Counted from the first letter of the stretch, positions 9,900 to 22,499 are shown. The stretch: DNA of 64,000 nt from Lactarius indigo (GCA_025766275.1 JAFKAC010000021.1:781904-845903), one strand, 5' to 3'. Notes: generated by a model from the letters alone, not told the origin. Numbers and translations are program-made.

Positions 9900-11500
9900 A
9901 GACCTTGCTGGAGCCTCGGTCGAATTGGTAGCTTCTTGGTAGTGTAGAATGAATTCTTTTGTTGTGTATTGCAGTAGAACGGACTCAGATCAATTGAACT
10001 CATTGTAATTCAATTCCGCGTTTGTGCATGGTTCAACAACATTCAGTAAGATTCAACGGATATCAATAAGATTCAATGGGCGAAATCAATCGTTGTGCAA
10101 TTGCATGCAACAAATATCAATTATTTACAACACACAAATGAATCTGATCGGATATAGTCTGGAAAGTTGAATTCGATTGAATCAATTCAATCGAATTCAT
10201 TCCTATCCTGTTTTGTTCATTGGGGTTTTGACTTGGTGTGATCGTTCAGCTCGAGCCAGAGTGTGAATAATTAAATGAAACTCCAGAACAAGGGGAGGAG
10301 TGAGTGGAGCGGCCTGAGCAACTGAGAGTGACACGAGGAACTGAAGGCGGCAGGCGATAGCTAGTTGTCGAAGTCGATGAGTTGGATTTTTGAATGGATT
10401 TGAGAGCTACGTCTCGGTAGCGGAAAGGGAAGGCGAAAGCGGCATGTGCGGAAGATGAAGCTAGGCAAATGGCTTGATGACGAAGGTGGGCGTTCGGTGA
10501 TGATGACAGGCGTTTTAGCGGAAGTCGAAGGGCGGACGTGTTGCGGCGCAATGGAGAGACTTAGTGGCAGACTGGTAAAAGTAGAGGGGAAAGACAGTGA
10601 TATTCCTGAGTCAGAGAGAACGTCTTAAATACATGTGGGCCAGTATACGACGCATTCTGAGACTAAGTCAAACGTATAGTGCGAGTAATGGTAGAGGGAC
10701 AGAGGGGGAACAGAAGGGACGGTGAACGAGACGACGAACGGAAGGTGGCATAGGTACGAGCCAGCAAAGGAATATGGGCGTGACCATGAGGAGAGCGCCC
10801 TTCAGAATCTAAGTAAAAGGAAGTGAGTATAGGAGACAACAGACAATAAGAAGATCAGAACACTATGATGCACGACAATGGGAATCCTTCTCCGACTCCA
10901 ACGGCGGTGCAGAGGCTCGTGTGATCTTCATCGGCATCTTGTGGGTAGGAGAACTGACCGGGTGGATCGGTGAGAGACAAAGGGGCGGAGACATAGGTTA
11001 GTGGAGTGATGGAGAGAGGTTTGACAGGTTGAAAGAAAGCCTCTGCGATCGATGCAGAGGCAGCTGACAGGACGAAAGAAGGGCTTGGGCAGGGCGTCCG
11101 AGGCATGTCATCTGGTGGCATTTCACTGGTGTCTGGGGTCAGACAGGACAGCAGCAACTACAAGAGGCGAACGGGAAGGACGATGAGTGAGACAAGAAAC
11201 GACGAGAATAGGGACTAAGACGATGCAGCAAGACTTGGATTATGACTGGGTATTAGCGTATGAGAAGGGGAATGAGGGAATGATGAGAACAAGGCAGGAG
11301 GGAGCGGAGACCGAAAATGTGAACGGCAACGAGTTGACTTGAAATTGGGTGGCTGCAGTGGCTGAAGGATTCGGTAACTGAGTATGGCCGAAACTAGGCG
11401 ATTTTGGGCCCAGAGCCCGAGGTATCCTTACAGTGCAAGGGTCACTTATCAACATAGCCGTATGAAGTGATAGAAGAGTAGACTCTACAATCAAATAGGC
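9900..11500. other. 3' flank of the host-like gene and anonymous sequence
   Basis: The first ~300 bp are AT-rich with repeated TTCAAT/ATTCAA words and may hold the 3' UTR. From ~10250 on the plus strand is purine-rich. Frames up to ~100 aa exist on both strands but are Ser/Pro-rich and look like chance ORFs. No gene is supported. Confidence 0.5.
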
Positions 11501-12115
11501 TCAGTTGAGCAGGGGGTGAAGTGCGAAGATCCTATTAAGGAGTGTTCTCATATGTCTTCCTCCATAACCAAGACATGCCCCCAAATAGGCATTCCCAGCT
11601 TCTACCCAATGCGATAGCCATAATGTGAAACACCATAGCCTGCAATGGCTCAGTTGGTTGTCACAGGACGATGTGATCAGGCCACACCTTATGGTCCCAC
11701 CGAAATCAACGCTGGATGATTCTAGTGATGAATTTATGGGCGTTGTACCCATCTCACAGGTCACTTGAGGTGGGGGTATACTGCCATGGGTCTCTTCCAG
11801 GGGCAGTGGTGGGGGAGATGGTGATGGTGACAGTACTGATGATGGCGACAGTGATGATGGCGGCGGCAATGGCAAAGGCAATGTCAATGGCGATGGCGGC
11901 GGCGATGAGAAACCCTGAGAAAGTGGGCTGGTGTTCAATATGGATTCTTCGGTATGTGCCCATGATGGGCTCAGTTCCATCAATGGTTGCATAAGAGGAA
12001 TATCACTAGCGGGGGGTGTGTCCAGAAGTTGCTGAGACCTCATTCTCTTCATTAAGTGTTCTGAAAAATGGGGGAGACACCCTGTATTTGCACCAAGAGT
12101 ATACCAAATAAACAT
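11501..12115 (-). CDS. Unrecognised ORF, 204 aa, partly low complexity
   Basis: Open frame with ordinary composition at its start (FSEHLMKRMRSQQLLDTPP) and a long Pro/Ser/Leu run in the middle. It could be the downstream exon of the coiled-coil gene at 12137-12530, which lies just upstream on the same strand. No family recognised; may be a chance frame. Confidence 0.25.
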   Translation of the reverse strand: MFIWYTLGANTGCLPHFSEHLMKRMRSQQLLDTPPASDIPLMQPLMELSPSWAHTEESILNTSPLSQGFSSPPPSPLTLPLPLPPPSSLSPSSVLSPSPSPPPLPLEETHGSIPPPQVTCEMGTTPINSSLESSSVDFGGTIRCGLITSSCDNQLSHCRLWCFTLWLSHWVEAGNAYLGACLGYGGRHMRTLLNRIFALHPLLN

Positions 12116-12136
12116 CTCACTACCATGTGGTTTCGC

Positions 12137-12530
12137 TCAGACCATTTCCTTACTGGGTAGCCCATGGTCGGCTTCACTCTCCCTCTCATATAAATTTGCA
12201 AGGACACGCTCCATAGCTTTCAATGTGTGGTTGATTTTCTTCATATTGGCAGAGTTGACATCCTCTGAATCTTTGATGGCTTGACTCAATTTTTCTGCTG
12301 ATGCTTCGTAGTGGAGGGAATGCCTCTGGAGTCTGTCAATGTCTTCTCGAAGCTTCATAACCACTATTCCTTATTATAGGTTGGTCATCTTCTGTAGGAG
12401 TGAAACACGCACAAGGGGATGATTGGATCTGATTATTCACAAACTCTTCTATTACATCTGTCTTGCGGCTCTCAGGAAGCTCGTGCCAGTGGCCTGCTGA
12501 AAAAATAGTGTCACTAGTCTTGGAAGCCAT
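12137..12530 (-). pseudogene. Unrecognised coiled-coil gene with a frameshift
   Basis: From ATG at 12528-12530 (MASKTSDTIFSAGHWHELPE) the frame runs into DDQPIIRN and then must shift near 12350 to continue as MKLREDIDRLQRHSLHYEAS...AMERVLANLYERESEADH, which has strong heptad character. No intron fits between the frames. Either two short proteins or one broken gene; function unknown. Confidence 0.35.
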
Positions 12531-12615
12531 CTCTCTCGTCAGAACAACTAAGTGATGCCTGCGCAAGCTACAAAGCACATGTATGAGATTGAGCAAAGTG
12601 AGATCCAAGGAAACA

Positions 12616-14211
12616 GGCCCCTACCGATGTGAATGGGATGTGGAGGTCGAAGTTGAAAATAAGACCGGTAGACGCTGTACGTGTTGCGTCTTGTGAGCTC
12701 GCACAGAATCAACTCTGCAGGAGAGGAGAGCAGAGGAAGAGTAGGGCCACTAGAAGGGGAGAAGCCTGAGTCTGAAGTGTTCGCACTACGAATGCCAATA
12801 TAAGTACGAACGTGCTGAGGCAGTTGACAAGGGGCGAGAGTGTGAGAACACGAACACGAGTGAGAGAGGGAGAGAAAGATAACAAGACAGGAAAATGATT
12901 CCAACTTGAAAGCCCCCGAGTGCCCTTTGAGTAGGTCTGAGCTTGAGTATCCCCAAGGCATGGACTAGGTAAGGATAAAGCAGTAAGGTAAGAAGGGGGG
13001 GACTGGGTGGCATAGGGAGAGTTGCACAAGATGAGACACAAGGATGATCAGAATGCAGATGAGATGAAACAGAAGACAGAAATGAGGCAGTGGCGAAGCG
13101 AGGGAGACGGGGTCAGATCTATGCATGTAGGCATCATGGTGTGGTGAGGGCCGGCATTGTGGCTGATGTCAGGGCACGCACTAAAATTACAAAAGATTAG
13201 GAAAATTGAGAAAGGAAAGGAGTCGCGCCCATACCAGAGACAAGGAGAAATGATGCCTGAGGCGTTCAATGGGTGACAGAATGAAAGAGACAGCCAACAA
13301 GAAAAGAGAGGGATCAGCAGACAAGGGCAGCTTGTGGTGTGGCCTGTCACTTTGAGTAGGCTAGGAACCATTGTTGGTGTGATTGAGGTGAGCTTTGTTT
13401 GTCGGTGAAGTATCAGGTGAGGGTGAGTGAGCAAAGGAAAGAGTGGTGAGACGATAAGGTCATGTAGCTGTCCAATGGGTGCCATGCCAGTCCAAGAAAA
13501 TGTCAACTTGATTTGCCGATGACACGATCCTGGGCTCTGTGGAATAGCCACCTATGCAGTGCAGAGGTTTTTTTTTGTGCCACCCCATGCAAACACCCCA
13601 TTCCCATGATGGGAACAATTAGATCTGAGGCTAGATCATCATCACAAAAAAGTTTTTGTTTTGCTCACGCATTGTGCGCCACCCACTGGCATGGCCATGG
13701 GATATATAGTGATTGTGCACTTAATTTTCTGTGAGCCCTTGCTCGCTTCAGTGGGTCCTGTAACCTCGAGGTGGCCTGTTCCAACTACATGCATCCTCAG
13801 AAGCCCCATACTTTCACAAATGTTACCCCTATACAACCCGGAAGGATAACTGTGGTCGATCTCGGTGATACCAGTTGCACATTAGGCCCCTCTGTTGTAT
13901 CTACCTGGCCTCAGCAGCTGGGTGAAGACCAGTCCTGTCTGCCGTTCACTTGTGATTCTGTACCTGGCCCTATGATTAACCTCATAAAAGTAACCCATGA
14001 GTCAAGTAATTGGAATGATTGGGCCTGAATTGAGTCAGAGAGAATACTCAGGTCACAAAGACAAAGGGGCTATGAACCTGGCTACTGCTGCAGGGGTATC
14101 CACCTTCCCCAGTCTCGACACTTCTGTCCCCAACCCAGAAACGAAGGGTTCCCCTGTTGATATCCAGAGTGATCTCACAAGTCTTCTTTTGATCCCAGCT
14201 CTGGGAAACTA
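12616..14211. other. Anonymous sequence with fragmentary ORFs
   Basis: Minus-strand frames at 12616-13550 are Ser/Leu/Pro-rich and look non-coding. Plus-strand frames at 13771-14028 and 13997-14215 have more normal composition (for example GAMNLATAAGVSTFPSLDTS) and may be exons of the gene ending at 14687, but the joins could not be worked out. Confidence 0.35.
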
Positions 14212-14687
14212 TTGACAACTTCACAGGGAATCAAGCTCCCTCACCAGTCCGTGGCCATTAAGCACGCTGGCATCTCCACCCGATGGTACATTACGCTGAA
14301 CTTGGGTGCAATAGAGAGGCCACCTATTCTGCACATGACAACTGATCTGGAAGTAGGGGATCTGTTTATCAACAAGTATTCCTTGATGTCATTGAAAAAA
14401 GACGTCCTGCAAATATGGTTGCTTCTACCTGCTGCTGGAAGAGAAGGATTTCAGTGGAGTCAGGTATGCTATGTTTGTGTTAGTGACTGTGTAACAAGGA
14501 CTCGGAATCACTATATCATGTTCAGGTTTCAGGTGGCGAAACAGTGCACCCAAAGCTCCCAGACTTCATTCTGTCCTTTCAGCCATCTGATTTGAGTTCC
14601 CTGTCTTGGGTGCGGTGCATAACAGAACACTGTTGTCGTGAAAGACCACAGGTGTTGGCCCCTGGAGAAGGGACTTTCATTGAGTAA
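14212..14687 (+). CDS. Unrecognised spliced gene, 3' part
   Basis: Two exons, 14212-14463 and 14526-14687, joined by a 62-nt GT-AG intron that keeps an open frame (...GREGFQWSQ / VSGGETVHPKLPDFILSF...GEGTFIE-stop at 14685-14687). Coding-like composition and a clean splice support a real gene. The true 5' end lies upstream and is not resolved. No known domain recognised. It sits in the flank of the Tnp2-type transposon and could be part of that element. Confidence 0.4.
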
Positions 14688-15279
14688 ATAATTCTAGCGA
14701 CAAATACCAATGAATAGCAGACAGTAGTACCTCCTCTTTGTTTCTCCTTCGTCTGGACCTGTTGATCAAATGTCAGTCAAATCCCGAGACCACTCCACTA
14801 TCCCTTAGTCTATGCGGCATATGCCCAGAACCGATTGATGCCTATGCAATCACCTGAGCAGGAGAACTGTGTAGTAAATGAAGGCAAATAACAGCTAGTG
14901 TGATATCTGTGTGGCTGTCAGCACTCCCATGAGCATGGAAGATGCCCTAGATTATCTGTAAGCAATTAGTACCCACAGCGCACATCGCAAAGGAAGTCTT
15001 CGACCTGCCTGTGCCGCAGCCACCCCCAGATGGCGTGCCCTGGCTACTGCTCAAGCAGAGATGTTGGTAATCCTATTTCAAGTTGGAGACTGAGGCACAT
15101 ACGAAAAAGGGTTGTGGGATCAGGATGAGTGCAGATTCCAAAAGTAATGAAGTTATGATTATGTGCTACAATTGAACAGAGCAAATGTCGAGGTGAGTAC
15201 ATCTATCTCTGCAAAGGCAATATCCTCGTCATCCCACTGGCATGCTGCTAGCTCTAAAAAATGACATCCCAGGGCACTC
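14688..15279. other. No gene seen
   Basis: Mixed-composition sequence between two unrecognised ORFs; no frame with a supported splice or domain. Confidence 0.4.
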
Positions 15280-15820
15280 TCAACTTTTGCATCCACAGAG
15301 GCGCCGCTGCTCAATACCCTTGAGCACTCCCATAGGCTTACCAAATATGAGAACTTCTCCATCGCACTTATGTTTGTAAATTGGACACAGTACTGGAGGC
15401 CAAAAGGAGAAATATCCCAAACCAAAGCATCCTGAAGAAATATGAGCGTCCACAACATAGAGACCACAGAAGTAGGCCCAACTCACCTCTTTGCACTTTT
15501 GCATTGTTCAGTTCTCCATCAAACAAACTGTCAGGAGTGCTTCATTGTCTGGACCACCACTGATAAACATATTGTCTAATGCGAAAAAATATCAAAAATC
15601 ATTAGAAAGTCACTGAGCATTTAGCCAACTCACATGTATGTTTGCTAGTTTGGAATACCAGAAGCTTAGCATTGGACATGTCTATATCAAGGTCAAGAAG
15701 AGGCCCTTGGGGTGGGGCAAAAAAGGTGTTGACATCAATGTGGATGAAAACACCAACAATTGCAGGATATAGCCTGGAAAGTCCCATCAGCATCTCTTTG
15801 GACTCCCTGCAGAACAGCAT
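15280..15820 (-). pseudogene. Unrecognised three-exon gene, frame broken
   Basis: Minus-strand exon 1 (15820-15634: MLFCRESKEMLMGLSRLYPA...SNAKLLVFQTSKHT), a 57-nt GT-AG intron, exon 2 (15576-15487) and a 55-nt intron before exon 3 (15431-15280: CFGLGYFSFWPPVLCPIY...GKPMGVLKGIEQRRLC). Exon 2 needs a one-base shift to join exon 1 to exon 3, so the gene is probably dead. No family recognised. Confidence 0.4.
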
Positions 15821-15859
15821 ACTCTATCTGGGGCATGGTTCAAATGTATGATGTTGTAT

Positions 15860-16800
15860 TGTTCGTGCACCTATTTTATGGCCACCCATCATTGTCTTTA
15901 TAAATGCCACCATGCTTAACAAAGAGCATGAGAGCAGAAAAACGAGAAGGGAAATAACACTCTGAAGGAGTTGGGCTAACAAATCTCTCGGAGAAGCAAT
16001 GAAAGGGAGGTTCAGGCATGAGTCGCATGACGCTCCGACCAGGCCGATGGAAGTGGTGCCTGGAGACAAGAAAGTGAGGTCGAGACAACAATGAGGTCAT
16101 GAGTGCCAGCGTGTCGTTGGTCATCAGTGTGTAGGTCGTGAGTTGGTACGAGGAGGAGAGGAAGAGGGTGGGAGAGACGTGAGACATGAATGTGCATGAA
16201 GGTGAAGGTGACTGAGATGAGACGGAGAAGCAAGTGAGATAAGAGAACAAAGGTAAGCGAGACAGGAGAGAGCTCACCGGAAGGGAGGGCCATAAAATAA
16301 GGCTTAGTATCAGCCGATGGTCCTGCATCGGGGATGACGACAGCCTTGCACTATTTATCACAAAAGAATCAGAATCAAAATAACAAAAATCATCATGATA
16401 AGGGATGGAGAGACATTGCAATCGAACAGTGGAGCGGGTGTTAAGGGACCAGGAAACAAAAGTTGTGTCTGGGCTTGGCAAGTACAATGGGCACAGAGTG
16501 ACAACAGTGACAGCAGAAGATCACAGCATGGTCTGTGAACTGGTGGCCATCGAGCCCCACTAGGGGATGAGGCGTGTAACAGGTGAGAGTCACAGACAAG
16601 GCGATGGCAGTGACCTGGCCGAAACTGCAGTGAAATGACTAGCGTGATGCGATTAGTAGTACCATACACTGGTGTGACGCATGTTATCTTTGTGGGCCCA
16701 TCCCAGCCCAAAAGCCTGCCATTGGGCTTGAACAATCTAAGTATTGATCTAAGTACTCATCTACACCCAATTTTGGAGTCCCATGCTGCCAAAAATATGT
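15860..16800. other. Anonymous sequence
   Basis: Purine-rich on the plus strand. Long minus-strand frames here (up to 203 aa) are Ser/Leu/Phe-rich with no domain and are best read as chance ORFs. Confidence 0.4.
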
Positions 16801-17121
16801 CTCTGCAGAAGTCATGGCTGCGCAAATGCAGAACGTGAAAGCACAGTTACTGGCCAAATTCTCAAGGGCAGATATCTCAGTGATATGGAGTACCATTCAC
16901 ACCGGTGACAGGAAATGGCTTCAAAGCAATCTGGCTCTGGAACTTCGCCCTCTTCCCCATCATTCTCCCTAACGTCCACCATGCACGAATCAGCCCTTAG
17001 TCGCACAGCTAGTACTCCAGTACCACCTCTGCCGGAGGCTGACCTTCATCAGTCACCTTCCACTAATGTACTTGGGTATCCATCTGAGTCTCTACAGACA
17101 TGACCATGACCACAGCAGCCT

Positions 17122-17758
17122 TTGGAGCCCTTAGAAGGACACTGGGGTCCAAGCAAGTCCATTGATGGGCACCCCCTCCCCACCTGTTCTGTTACTAACT
17201 TACGAGGTATGCAAAGCCCCATTGAAGGCAATTGCTCGGCAGGCCCCACAAACCAAAGGGATGAGCAGGCAGTCGCGCAGGAAAATCCCATCATGAAATT
17301 AATAATAGACTGCCACTTTGACTTTTACTTGTGGCAGCACACCAACATCTCATGTGATGGGCTAGTCTTCAAGACAGAGCCCTCATCTCATCCACCACTG
17401 CTCAGGGTGGACATACTTTCCAACATGCAATTCATCGAGTACAAGGAGATGATGCTCAGCCTACTGGATAGAATAGCTAAGATAAACACCTGGGCCAATG
17501 AAGACTGCGATACTGCAAAGCAGAACATATATTCTAGCATCGAGGATGAAATACATCGTCTACAGGGGTTGAAGCTGCATGCATGGAAGGTTCAAGTGAA
17601 ATCCACAGAAATCACTTTGCCAGAGCCAACATCCGGTCCTTTCAGAGAGATTGACACAGGTACGCAATCAGTTTCCATTCTGACAAACACACCAGTCACC
17701 TAACGACACACGGGTGGTATAAAGGGCCGTATTTCATGTTAATAGACGATGAAATGAA
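17122..17758 (+). pseudogene. Probable N-terminal part of the Tnp2-type transposase gene
   Basis: Open frame with helical, coiled-coil-like content (FIEYKEMMLSLLDRIAKIN, SSIEDEIHRLQGLKLHAWKV) up to a GT donor near 17660. A short intron could lead to a frame (KGPYFMLIDDE) that continues across the LTR B insertion into MNSIILAIHVMVAIML at 18541, as in fungal Tnp2 proteins. The linkage is inferred from frame continuity across the insertion. Confidence 0.4.
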
Positions 17759-18535
17759 TGTAGTGGTATGACTTATCGCTTACAACTAGACCAAGGGGAG
17801 TGTTAGTGAACTGAACTGGTAACACACTCAAGCCTAGCGCGGAGACAAGTCACACGCCGAACATACAGTCACTGCGGAGAATATGCACACGTGAGATCTT
17901 TATACAAGATCAAAGGCAAGGTGATCGCGCAGTGGCATGCTGAGTGGAGAACCAAGAGGACAAGTTAACATTGGAGAAGGGTAAGGGAGTACAGTGGAAT
18001 ACGCACCTGAGTGGAGAACCAAGAGGACAAGTTGGTTCCACTCAGGACGTTACATGAGGGTTTATATACTATGCTGCGGCTGAGTTCGAATTACTACGGA
18101 ACCTTGTTACTAAAGGTATGTGTAATAGTAATGAGTCAGACGCTGACACGTCATGTCTAATGATAGCATTATCTATTGTGCTGACTGATGCACAGTCATT
18201 AACGCTGACAGAACAAATGACGTGTCCTTATCTATGAGTCATAACCCTATGACAACGTAGTCTAGAACTATCTAGAACCTTCCCTGCTTATTGTCCAATG
18301 AGAAACTACTGTACTAATGAGGAAAGTGACCTAAAGGGGTAACATCTAATAAGGAAGTTACTCTCCCAGGGTCACGTGCTTGTGGGTGCACATGTTGGCG
18401 TCACGTGACTAACCATCTTATCATATCTAATGATAAGGACTTGGATGTTTGACACAATGTTAGAGACTCGTATTTCCACCAAATAAATCCGTAAAAATAT
18501 GGGAAAATAAGGCAAAAAATAGAGCATCTGTGACA
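17759..18535. repeat. Solo LTR, family B, in the Tnp2 gene
   Basis: 777 bp, TGTAGTGG...TGTGACA, flanked by a perfect 5-bp duplication ATGAA (17754-17758 and 18536-18540). A related copy lies at 49549-50323. Contains a 27-bp direct repeat (17940-17966 and 18007-18033, CTGAGTGGAGAACC...). No internal region is present, so it arose by LTR-LTR recombination. Strand not settled. Confidence 0.9.
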
Positions 18536-19369
18536 ATGAATTCCATCATCCTTGCTATACATGTAATGGTCGCTATAATGCTCGTCATCTCTGGCATTTC
18601 AGAAAACGCATGTGGCTTCCTCTTGAAAGGATTGTCTCTGGTCGCCGAGCTGTGCCTGTCTCAAGCAGGCCCATTGATGCCACAATCAGATCATCTACTG
18701 TGTTCCATTGGGGTTGATACCCGCTGTGTTATCAAGGCACTACAATTAACTCCCAATGCTCATTCATACGTGTGTTGTCCAAAGTGTTTTGCCTGCTATC
18801 CCCAGACATCCGATACCTCGTATCCTGCTACATGCACCTCCAAAAAGACCCCATCCAGTGATGAATGTGGCTGTCGACGTTGCAAGTCTTGGATAATCAG
18901 AGGCGTTGAACACACCGCCCCTGTGTGGTGCTTTGTCTATCACGATTTCAAAGAATGGCTTGGCGAAATGCTCTGTTGTCCTGGAGTAGAAGATCTCCTC
19001 GACTGCAATGTATCTCCACAAAAGGATGGAATCATGTGTGACATCTGGGATGGCCCAGAGCTACATGCATTGCTAGGCGCCGATGGCAAGACATTTATTT
19101 GCTGCAATGGCTCTGAGGGAAGGTACATCTTCAGCTTTTGTATGGACGGATTCAACCCATTCCAGCTCAAGCAAGCAGGAAAGAAAGCCTCCGTTGTTGC
19201 GATGTATATGATATGTTTGAACCTTCCCCCTGAAGAACGATACAAGATCAAAAACATGTTTCTTGTCGGTATTATCCCTGGCCCCCATGAACCAAAGAAG
19301 GAAGAAATCAACCACTTGCTATCACCCCTTGTTGACGACTTACTCAATTCATATTACTATGGTATTTGG
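18536..19369 (+). pseudogene. Tnp2-type (CACTA-like) transposase, middle fragment
   Basis: About 275 codons encode a fungal Tnp2-type region: a helix block (AIHVMVAIMLVISGISENAC), Cys pairs of a zinc cluster (CCPKCFACYP, CGCRRCKSW), then the transposase start with MDGFNPFQ (the Asp is the expected first catalytic residue), LNLPPEERYKIKNMFLVGI, IPGPHEPKKEEINHLL and PLVDDLL. It stops dead at the hAT inverted repeat (19370). The next conserved Tnp2 portion is not found on the far side, so the gene has lost its middle. Confidence 0.75.
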
Positions 19370-19610
19370 TAGTGTTGCCATGGCTCAGCTCAAATTGGCT
19401 GAGCCAGCCAAGCTGAGCTGTTTTGAGCCGAGCCAAGCTGACACATCGGCTCAGGACCAAAATTGGCTCAGCTCAGCTCGTGAGCTGGCTGAGCTGGGCT
19501 GAGCCAGGCTCGATTAGGAATGACCAGATTAGGCAGGGCTCGCCTGGCTCGTGAGTATGTGTGAGCGGGCGAGAATGGATTCTGCCTGGCTGAGCCAGGA
19601 ACGAGCTAGC
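19370..19610. repeat. hAT left terminal inverted repeat and subterminal motifs
   Basis: After the inverted repeat, GGCTCAGC/GCTGAGCC words recur many times up to ~19600. The same words crowd the right end (37790-37894). In hAT elements such subterminal repeats are transposase binding sites (family knowledge). Confidence 0.7.
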
Positions 19611-19799
19611 CAAAAACAGAATATATTTGCTCAACGTGCGTGTCCAGTGTCTGCTGGGGCTCTCAGAAGAAAAGTGGGTAAGTCCTCTTTTTTGGCGTCT
19701 CCTCAGATGACCTTGCGCAAACTCTGACAAAAATAAAATAAAACATGTGTATTGCTGTAGACTACATAGTATAGAGAATACTTTTTTTTTTTCTATCTA

Positions 19800-20165
19800 C
19801 TGCCCGGGTGCAGCTGAGTCAAAGGCATCGCCATCGTCGCTGCAGTGGCAGTGGTGGTCGCAGTGGTGGTCACAGTCGCCACGGTGGTGGTCGTAGTGGT
19901 TGCCACGGTGGTGGTGGTGGTGGTGGTGGTGGTCGCGGTCGTCATCGCAGTTGTCGCAATGGTCGTCACGGTTGCCGCAGTGGTGGTTGTGGTGGTTGTG
20001 GTGGTTGTGGTTGTGGTTGCGGTTGCAGTTGTGGTTGTGGTCGTAGTTGTGGTTGTGGTTGTAGTTGTGGTTGTGGTCGTAGTTGTGGTCATGGTCGTAG
20101 TTGTGGTTGTGGTTGTGGTTGTGGTTGTGGTTGTGGTTGTGGTCATGGTTGTGGTTGTGGTCGTT
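19800..20165. repeat. GTGGTT/GGTGGT-rich simple repeat
   Basis: Long run of GTGGTTGTGGTT and related words. It creates long open frames in several registers (poly-Thr, His-Asn, Gly-Cys), none of which is credible as a gene. It lies in the 5' non-coding part of the hAT element. Confidence 0.9.
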
Positions 20166-22499
20166 GCACCCCAGGGCTGGTGCCATCGCCGTGGCTGCCT
20201 TGGGGGCTTGGGGGTTTGGGGTGTGGCTATTGCAGGGCAGGTCCTGCCGCTGCCTTGTTACCTGCAAGGGCACGTGTGGGTGAGTCAGTGAGCCAGGCAA
20301 AAAAAAAAGAAGCACTTACTTTGTGGCCAAGAGAGAGGGTGGGTTGTAAACCTGTGCCAGTGGTGCTCGCAAGCACGAACGCGAGTTGCGCAATGCAAGG
20401 GCAAGGAATTTTCGCAGCCACCGCATGTACGACACGCATTCCCATGCTCTCATCTCGGCTCCTGCTGTCTGCTACAGTCTCATCTCTCCTCATCTCTGCC
20501 TGATCTCAGCTGATCTACTTCAGCTTGCTTCTTTTATTTTTTTTTGTACTACTCTTGGCTACGTCTACTATGGCTGGATCTAGGAAGAGGGCCCCTTCAA
20601 CACCCAAGAGGACTCCAAAAAGGCCAAAGACCAAGAAGAGCCAGGTCAAACAGCGGGAGCTTCCTGGTGGTGCTTTGGAGATGTCTTTTCAGCTTGATGG
20701 TATGTGCTCATTGTTTTGATGGTATCCATACACTCATATTGTGTTAGTCTCATCCACAGCTGCTCAGACATCAGTTGCCAGTGCCAGACATGTGCACTTT
20801 AATCTAGGCTCTTCTGCAGCTTCAGGTGGCCCTCCTGGACCCTCACAGCAGGGAGAGGACCCCTTTGCAGGTTCTTCACCTGCTCAGGCTGCCAATCAAG
20901 TGAGTATCTATTTTATTAATTTTATAATCATTTTTTAACAAATTTAATACAGGGAGGCCTTAGCTCACCCCAACCTGAGAACTTTGACCTTGGAAATGGG
21001 TCAGATGGCTCTCAGGAGGGTGGTGCTAATTTCAATAGCCCTCAGGAAGGCAACTCTGACCCTCCAACTCCAACTCACTGCCCAAGGAGGGCTCAAAAAG
21101 CTGGTTCAAGGCTGGGCTCAGGTGATGATACCTTGAGGTTTTTGCAGGCTCTTGATGGGAAGAAACAGTGCAAGTTTTGCTTGTGAGTTTTTTATTCTTA
21201 TTTTTATTTTTATTTCTAAAAATTATTTTTGTAGGATACTTCATCAAGAGGATGCGTCCATCAAAGTACACTCATATCGCTCCACTACTGCAACAGGTCC
21301 TCTGCGGTCCCATCTGCTCAATCACCATGCAGATGAGTGGGTTACAGAGTGCCAAAGACTCAAAATTGAGCTGAGAGGTAAAGAGGGAGAAGAAGCTGTT
21401 GCAAGAGTTACTGGAGTTCCTGTAGAGCATCAAGCTAGGCGCCGCACTCCCTTCACTCAAGACAACTTTTTAGATGGCCTTGTGCAATTTATTGTTGCCA
21501 CAGATCAGGTTTTTATTTAATTTTAATTTTTTTTCCCTATTTAATGTTTTTTTTTTTTTTTTTAGCCTATGATGATTGTGGAGAGACCAGAGTTCCGCCA
21601 CCTGTGTCTCTTACTCCACCCTGAGCTGAGTGATGCAGACATCCCTCACAGGACCACTATGCAGAAGCACATTGTGGAGAACTGTACAGAGGCACTCCAC
21701 AATTTGTCTCAGCATATTCAGGTAATATTTTATTATTATATCTTAGTGCTTGAGGGCTAACTTCTATTTAGACAAGCTGCCTTGGGAGGGTCTCTTTTAC
21801 CACAGACATGTGGACAGACCCTGACCTCAAGCCATACATGGCTGTTACTGTTCACTGGCTGGAGCAGATCCAGACTCAAGATGGCCAGCAAAAGCTAACC
21901 CTTAGAGCTGACCTTATTGGATTTGTCTATTTTCCTGGGTCCCACACTGGAGAGAGGTTAGCTGAGGTCTTTCATTTTATCATTACTAGGATGGGGCTTG
22001 AAAGAAAGGTAATGTCTACTTCATTTTATATATAAATTTCGACTAATTAATTTTTTTTAAAAATAAAGATTGGTTGGATAACAACAGATAATGCATCCAA
22101 CAACAGCTCTATGATGGAGGCACTAGAAACTCAGTTAAAGAAGCAATATCCTGATACTGGGTTTTCTGCAGAGCAGCGCCACATCAGGTAAGTGTCAAAC
22201 TATTTAATATTTTTTTGCTAACACTTTTTAGAAGTCTTTGACTTTTCGCACGGATCTCACGGTCCGGGCTGGTCTTGCCGGTTCTCACGCCACTCAAATT
22301 CAAAGTCCGATTTCTTCGAACTTTTGGGCGACCATATTTTATTTCCACCGAGTAAATACCAGAGTGAAATAACAGTAAAATAAATAAACGCGTAAACAAT
22401 GCGTAAATAATGCGTCAATAACGCGGTCTGTGTATCGGTTTGGGTGTGTATGAGGGAAGGGAAGGAAGGACAAACAATCCCTCTTCCCAATCTCCCATA

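Noticed and set aside
13048..13551. 167-aa minus-strand ORF
   Set aside because: Ser/Leu/Pro/Phe-rich with no domain or plausible partner exons; purine-rich strand bias explains it.
15876..16487. 203-aa minus-strand ORF
   Set aside because: Same compositional bias as other chance frames in this stretch.
17754..18540. LTR B starting at TGACTTATC
   Set aside because: With that start no target duplication exists; starting at TGTAG gives perfect ATGAA and TCCCC duplications in the two copies.
19793..20315. Long ORFs on both strands (poly-Thr, His/Asn-rich, Gly/Cys-rich)
   Set aside because: Produced by the GTGGTT/GGTGGT simple repeat; no splice, domain or normal composition.
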